A stretch of 64,000 bases of DNA from Methylobacterium nodulans ORS 2060 (lineage in GTDB: Bacteria; Pseudomonadota; Alphaproteobacteria; Rhizobiales; Beijerinckiaceae): the NCBI RefSeq assembly GCF_000022085.1, contig NC_011894.1, positions 1,514,501 through 1,578,500 on the forward strand, read 5' to 3'. The notes under the pieces are model-generated. The model did not search any database and had not been told where the DNA came from. It worked only from the letters and a program-made list of their open reading frames with translations. A program made the translations under genes and the position numbers. Of this stretch, positions 62,495 to 64,000 are shown in pieces. The first letter of the stretch is position 1; the number at the start of each line of letters is the position of its first letter.

Positions 62495-64000
62495 ATGAAA
62501 GACACTCCTCCGGCGGGCGGGGCCTCGGAGCGGCCCGGCCTCGTCGAGACCTATCGCCGCCTCTGGCCCTATCTCTGGCCGCACGGTCGCCCGGACCTGC
62601 AGCGCCGCGTCTTCGCGGCGTTCGGCCTGCTGCTCGTGGCCAAGGGCGTCACCATGGTGACGCCCTTCACCTTCAAATGGGCGACGGATGCGCTCGTCGC
62701 CGCGACCGGGGCGAAGGACGGCGCGGTGCCGACCGGCCTCTGGGCCGCACCGATGCTGCTCATCGGGCTCTACGGCCTGTCGCGGGTGGCGATGGCGCTG
62801 CTCACCCAGATGCGCGACGGGCTCTTCGCCAAGGTGGCGATGCACGCGGTGCGGCGCCTCGCGCTCCAGACCTTCACGCATATGCACCGCCTGTCCTTAC
62901 GCTTTCACCTGGAGCGCAAGACCGGCGGCCTCACGCGGGTGCTGGAGCGCGGGCGCAACGGCATCGAGGAACTGTCGCGCCTGATGGTGCTGACGCTGGT
63001 GCCCACCATCGTCGAGTTCCTCCTGGTGCTCGGAATCCTCGCCTACGAGTTCGACCTCGTCTATTCGCTGGTCGTGCTCGTCATGGTCGCGGCCTATCTG
63101 GCCTTCACCTACAAGGCCACGGAGTGGCGCATCGCCATCCGCAAGCGGATGAACGACTCCGACACGGATGCCAACACCAAGGCGGTCGACTCGCTCCTGA
63201 ACTACGAGACGGTGAAGTATTTCGGGGCGGAGCGCCGCGAGTCGGCCCGCTACGACGCCTCGATGGCGAAATACGAAAAATCCTCGACGCAGACCTATGT
63301 CTCGCTCGCCGTTCTCAACGCCGGCCAGGCGGTGATCTTCACGGCCGGCATGACCGTGGTGATGTGGCTGTCCGCGCGCGACATCATGGCGGGGAAGACC
63401 ACGATCGGCGGCTTCGTGCTCGTCAACACGATGCTGGTGCAGCTCTCGATGCCCCTGAACTTCATGGGCATGATCTACCGGGAGATCAAGCAGGCGCTGA
63501 TCGACATCGACGACATGTTCCGCATCCTGCACCGCAACCCGGAGATCGCGGACCGGCCGGGGGCGGCCCCGCTCGCGGTCGGCTCAGGGGTGGTGCGCTT
63601 CGAGGAGGTGCGCTTCGCCTACAACCCGGACCGCCCGATCCTGAAGGGCGTGAGCTTCGAGGTGCCGGCCGGGCGCACCGTCGCGGTGGTCGGCCCCTCG
63701 GGGGCGGGCAAGTCGACGATCTCGCGGCTGCTGTTCCGCTTCTACGAGCCGCAATCGGGCCGCATCCTCATCGACGGCCAGGACATCGCGGGCGTGCAGC
63801 AGGATTCCTTGCGGGCCGCGATCGGCATGGTCCCGCAGGATACGGTGCTGTTCAACGACACGATCGGCTACAACATCCGCTACGGCCGCTGGGAGGCCAG
63901 CGAGGCGGAGGTGCGGGAGGCCGCCCGCCTCGCCCAGATCGACCGCTTCATCGCGGGGCTCCCCGAGGGCTACGACACGCCGGTCGGCGAGCGCGGCCTG
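62495..64000 (+). CDS. Atm1/HMT-type ABC exporter, 3' end outside window
   Basis: The visible 502 residues form a half-transporter: a membrane domain with helices near residues 45-65, 90-110, 160-200 and 265-320, then an ABC domain (VRFEEVRFAYNPDRPILKGV, Walker A VVGPSGAGKSTISRLLFRFY, QDTVLFNDTIGYNIRYGR). The NTETVKYFGAE-type segment (NYETVKYFGAERRESARYD) is the hallmark of the Atm1/HMT1 group, which exports glutathione-sulfur or heavy-metal conjugates and takes part in Fe-S balance. The frame is open to the end of the window, just before the signature motif. Confidence 0.88.
   Translation, partial: MKDTPPAGGASERPGLVETYRRLWPYLWPHGRPDLQRRVFAAFGLLLVAKGVTMVTPFTFKWATDALVAATGAKDGAVPTGLWAAPMLLIGLYGLSRVAMALLTQMRDGLFAKVAMHAVRRLALQTFTHMHRLSLRFHLERKTGGLTRVLERGRNGIEELSRLMVLTLVPTIVEFLLVLGILAYEFDLVYSLVVLVMVAAYLAFTYKATEWRIAIRKRMNDSDTDANTKAVDSLLNYETVKYFGAERRESARYDASMAKYEKSSTQTYVSLAVLNAGQAVIFTAGMTVVMWLSARDIMAGKTTIGGFVLVNTMLVQLSMPLNFMGMIYREIKQALIDIDDMFRILHRNPEIADRPGAAPLAVGSGVVRFEEVRFAYNPDRPILKGVSFEVPAGRTVAVVGPSGAGKSTISRLLFRFYEPQSGRILIDGQDIAGVQQDSLRAAIGMVPQDTVLFNDTIGYNIRYGRWEASEAEVREAARLAQIDRFIAGLPEGYDTPVGERGL

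Overview
The window is GC-rich DNA of a Rhizobiales-type alphaproteobacterium, most likely Methylobacterium or a close relative (inference from gene content and protein style; no database search was possible). Pointers are a CcrM-type GANTC methyltransferase, a Porin_2-family porin, FlbT, polyhydroxyalkanoate (PHA) genes, an S21 protein with a basic tail, and strong G/C bias at third codon positions. Both ends cut through genes.

Layout. (1) 1-4.9 kb is a gene-poor accessory stretch: a few small unrecognised genes and a DUF1772 membrane protein among degraded transposase pieces (IS630-like at 359-538, an IS3-type OrfA start at 1926-2090, IS66 TnpA with an in-frame stop at 3247-3516). (2) 4.9-9.2 kb is proline catabolism: putA with a divergent Lrp-type regulator. 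(3) 9.3-14.5 kb is a tartrate/D-malate module: GntR regulator, MFS transporter, TtuC-type dehydrogenase and TtuE-type pyruvate kinase. Scars of a glycerate 2-kinase (ttuD) and an enolase lie exactly where the missing pathway steps would be. (4) 14.5-18.5 kb continues the decay: a ketopantoate-reductase-like gene, a leuB-like remnant read through from a VOC gene, and dctA and an IlvD/Edd dehydratase that meet head to head, each without its 5' end. (5) 18.5-22.1 kb holds a 2-haloacid dehalogenase, an MDR oxidoreductase and an alpha/beta hydrolase, divergent from a CGNR regulator. (6) 22.3-29.2 kb is a hydroxy-acid gene set: MFS, SDR, GlcD-like flavoprotein and isocitrate-lyase-superfamily protein, divergent from a second MFS and a GntR regulator. 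(7) 29.6-39 kb has an acyltransferase and an eight-gene block all on the minus strand: GntR, FAD oxidase, MFS, DUF1537 kinase, PdxA2-like dehydrogenase, Fe-alcohol dehydrogenase and DapA-like aldolase. It resembles tetronate (D-threonate) catabolism with extra enzymes.

(8) From 39 kb onward the content is mostly chromosomal housekeeping: a PepSY protein and three small genes, ccrM, an RlpA-like protein, a PHA-system protein, an ABC-F ATPase, the porin, a BON/OmpA protein, a soluble lytic transglycosylase, dapA, smpB, a proline-rich OmpA protein, a Tat-exported beta-carbonic anhydrase, a GST, an intracellular PHB depolymerase, rpsU, a cupin, flbT, a DUF892 ferritin-like protein and an Atm1-type ABC exporter cut by the window end. 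Intergenic palindromic repeats cluster at 29.2-29.6, 50.2-50.7 and 54.7-54.95 kb.

The strongest theme is a set of modular organic-acid gene sets, most with their own transporter and regulator, several intact and several visibly decaying. I see no tRNA or rRNA gene, CRISPR array or prophage.
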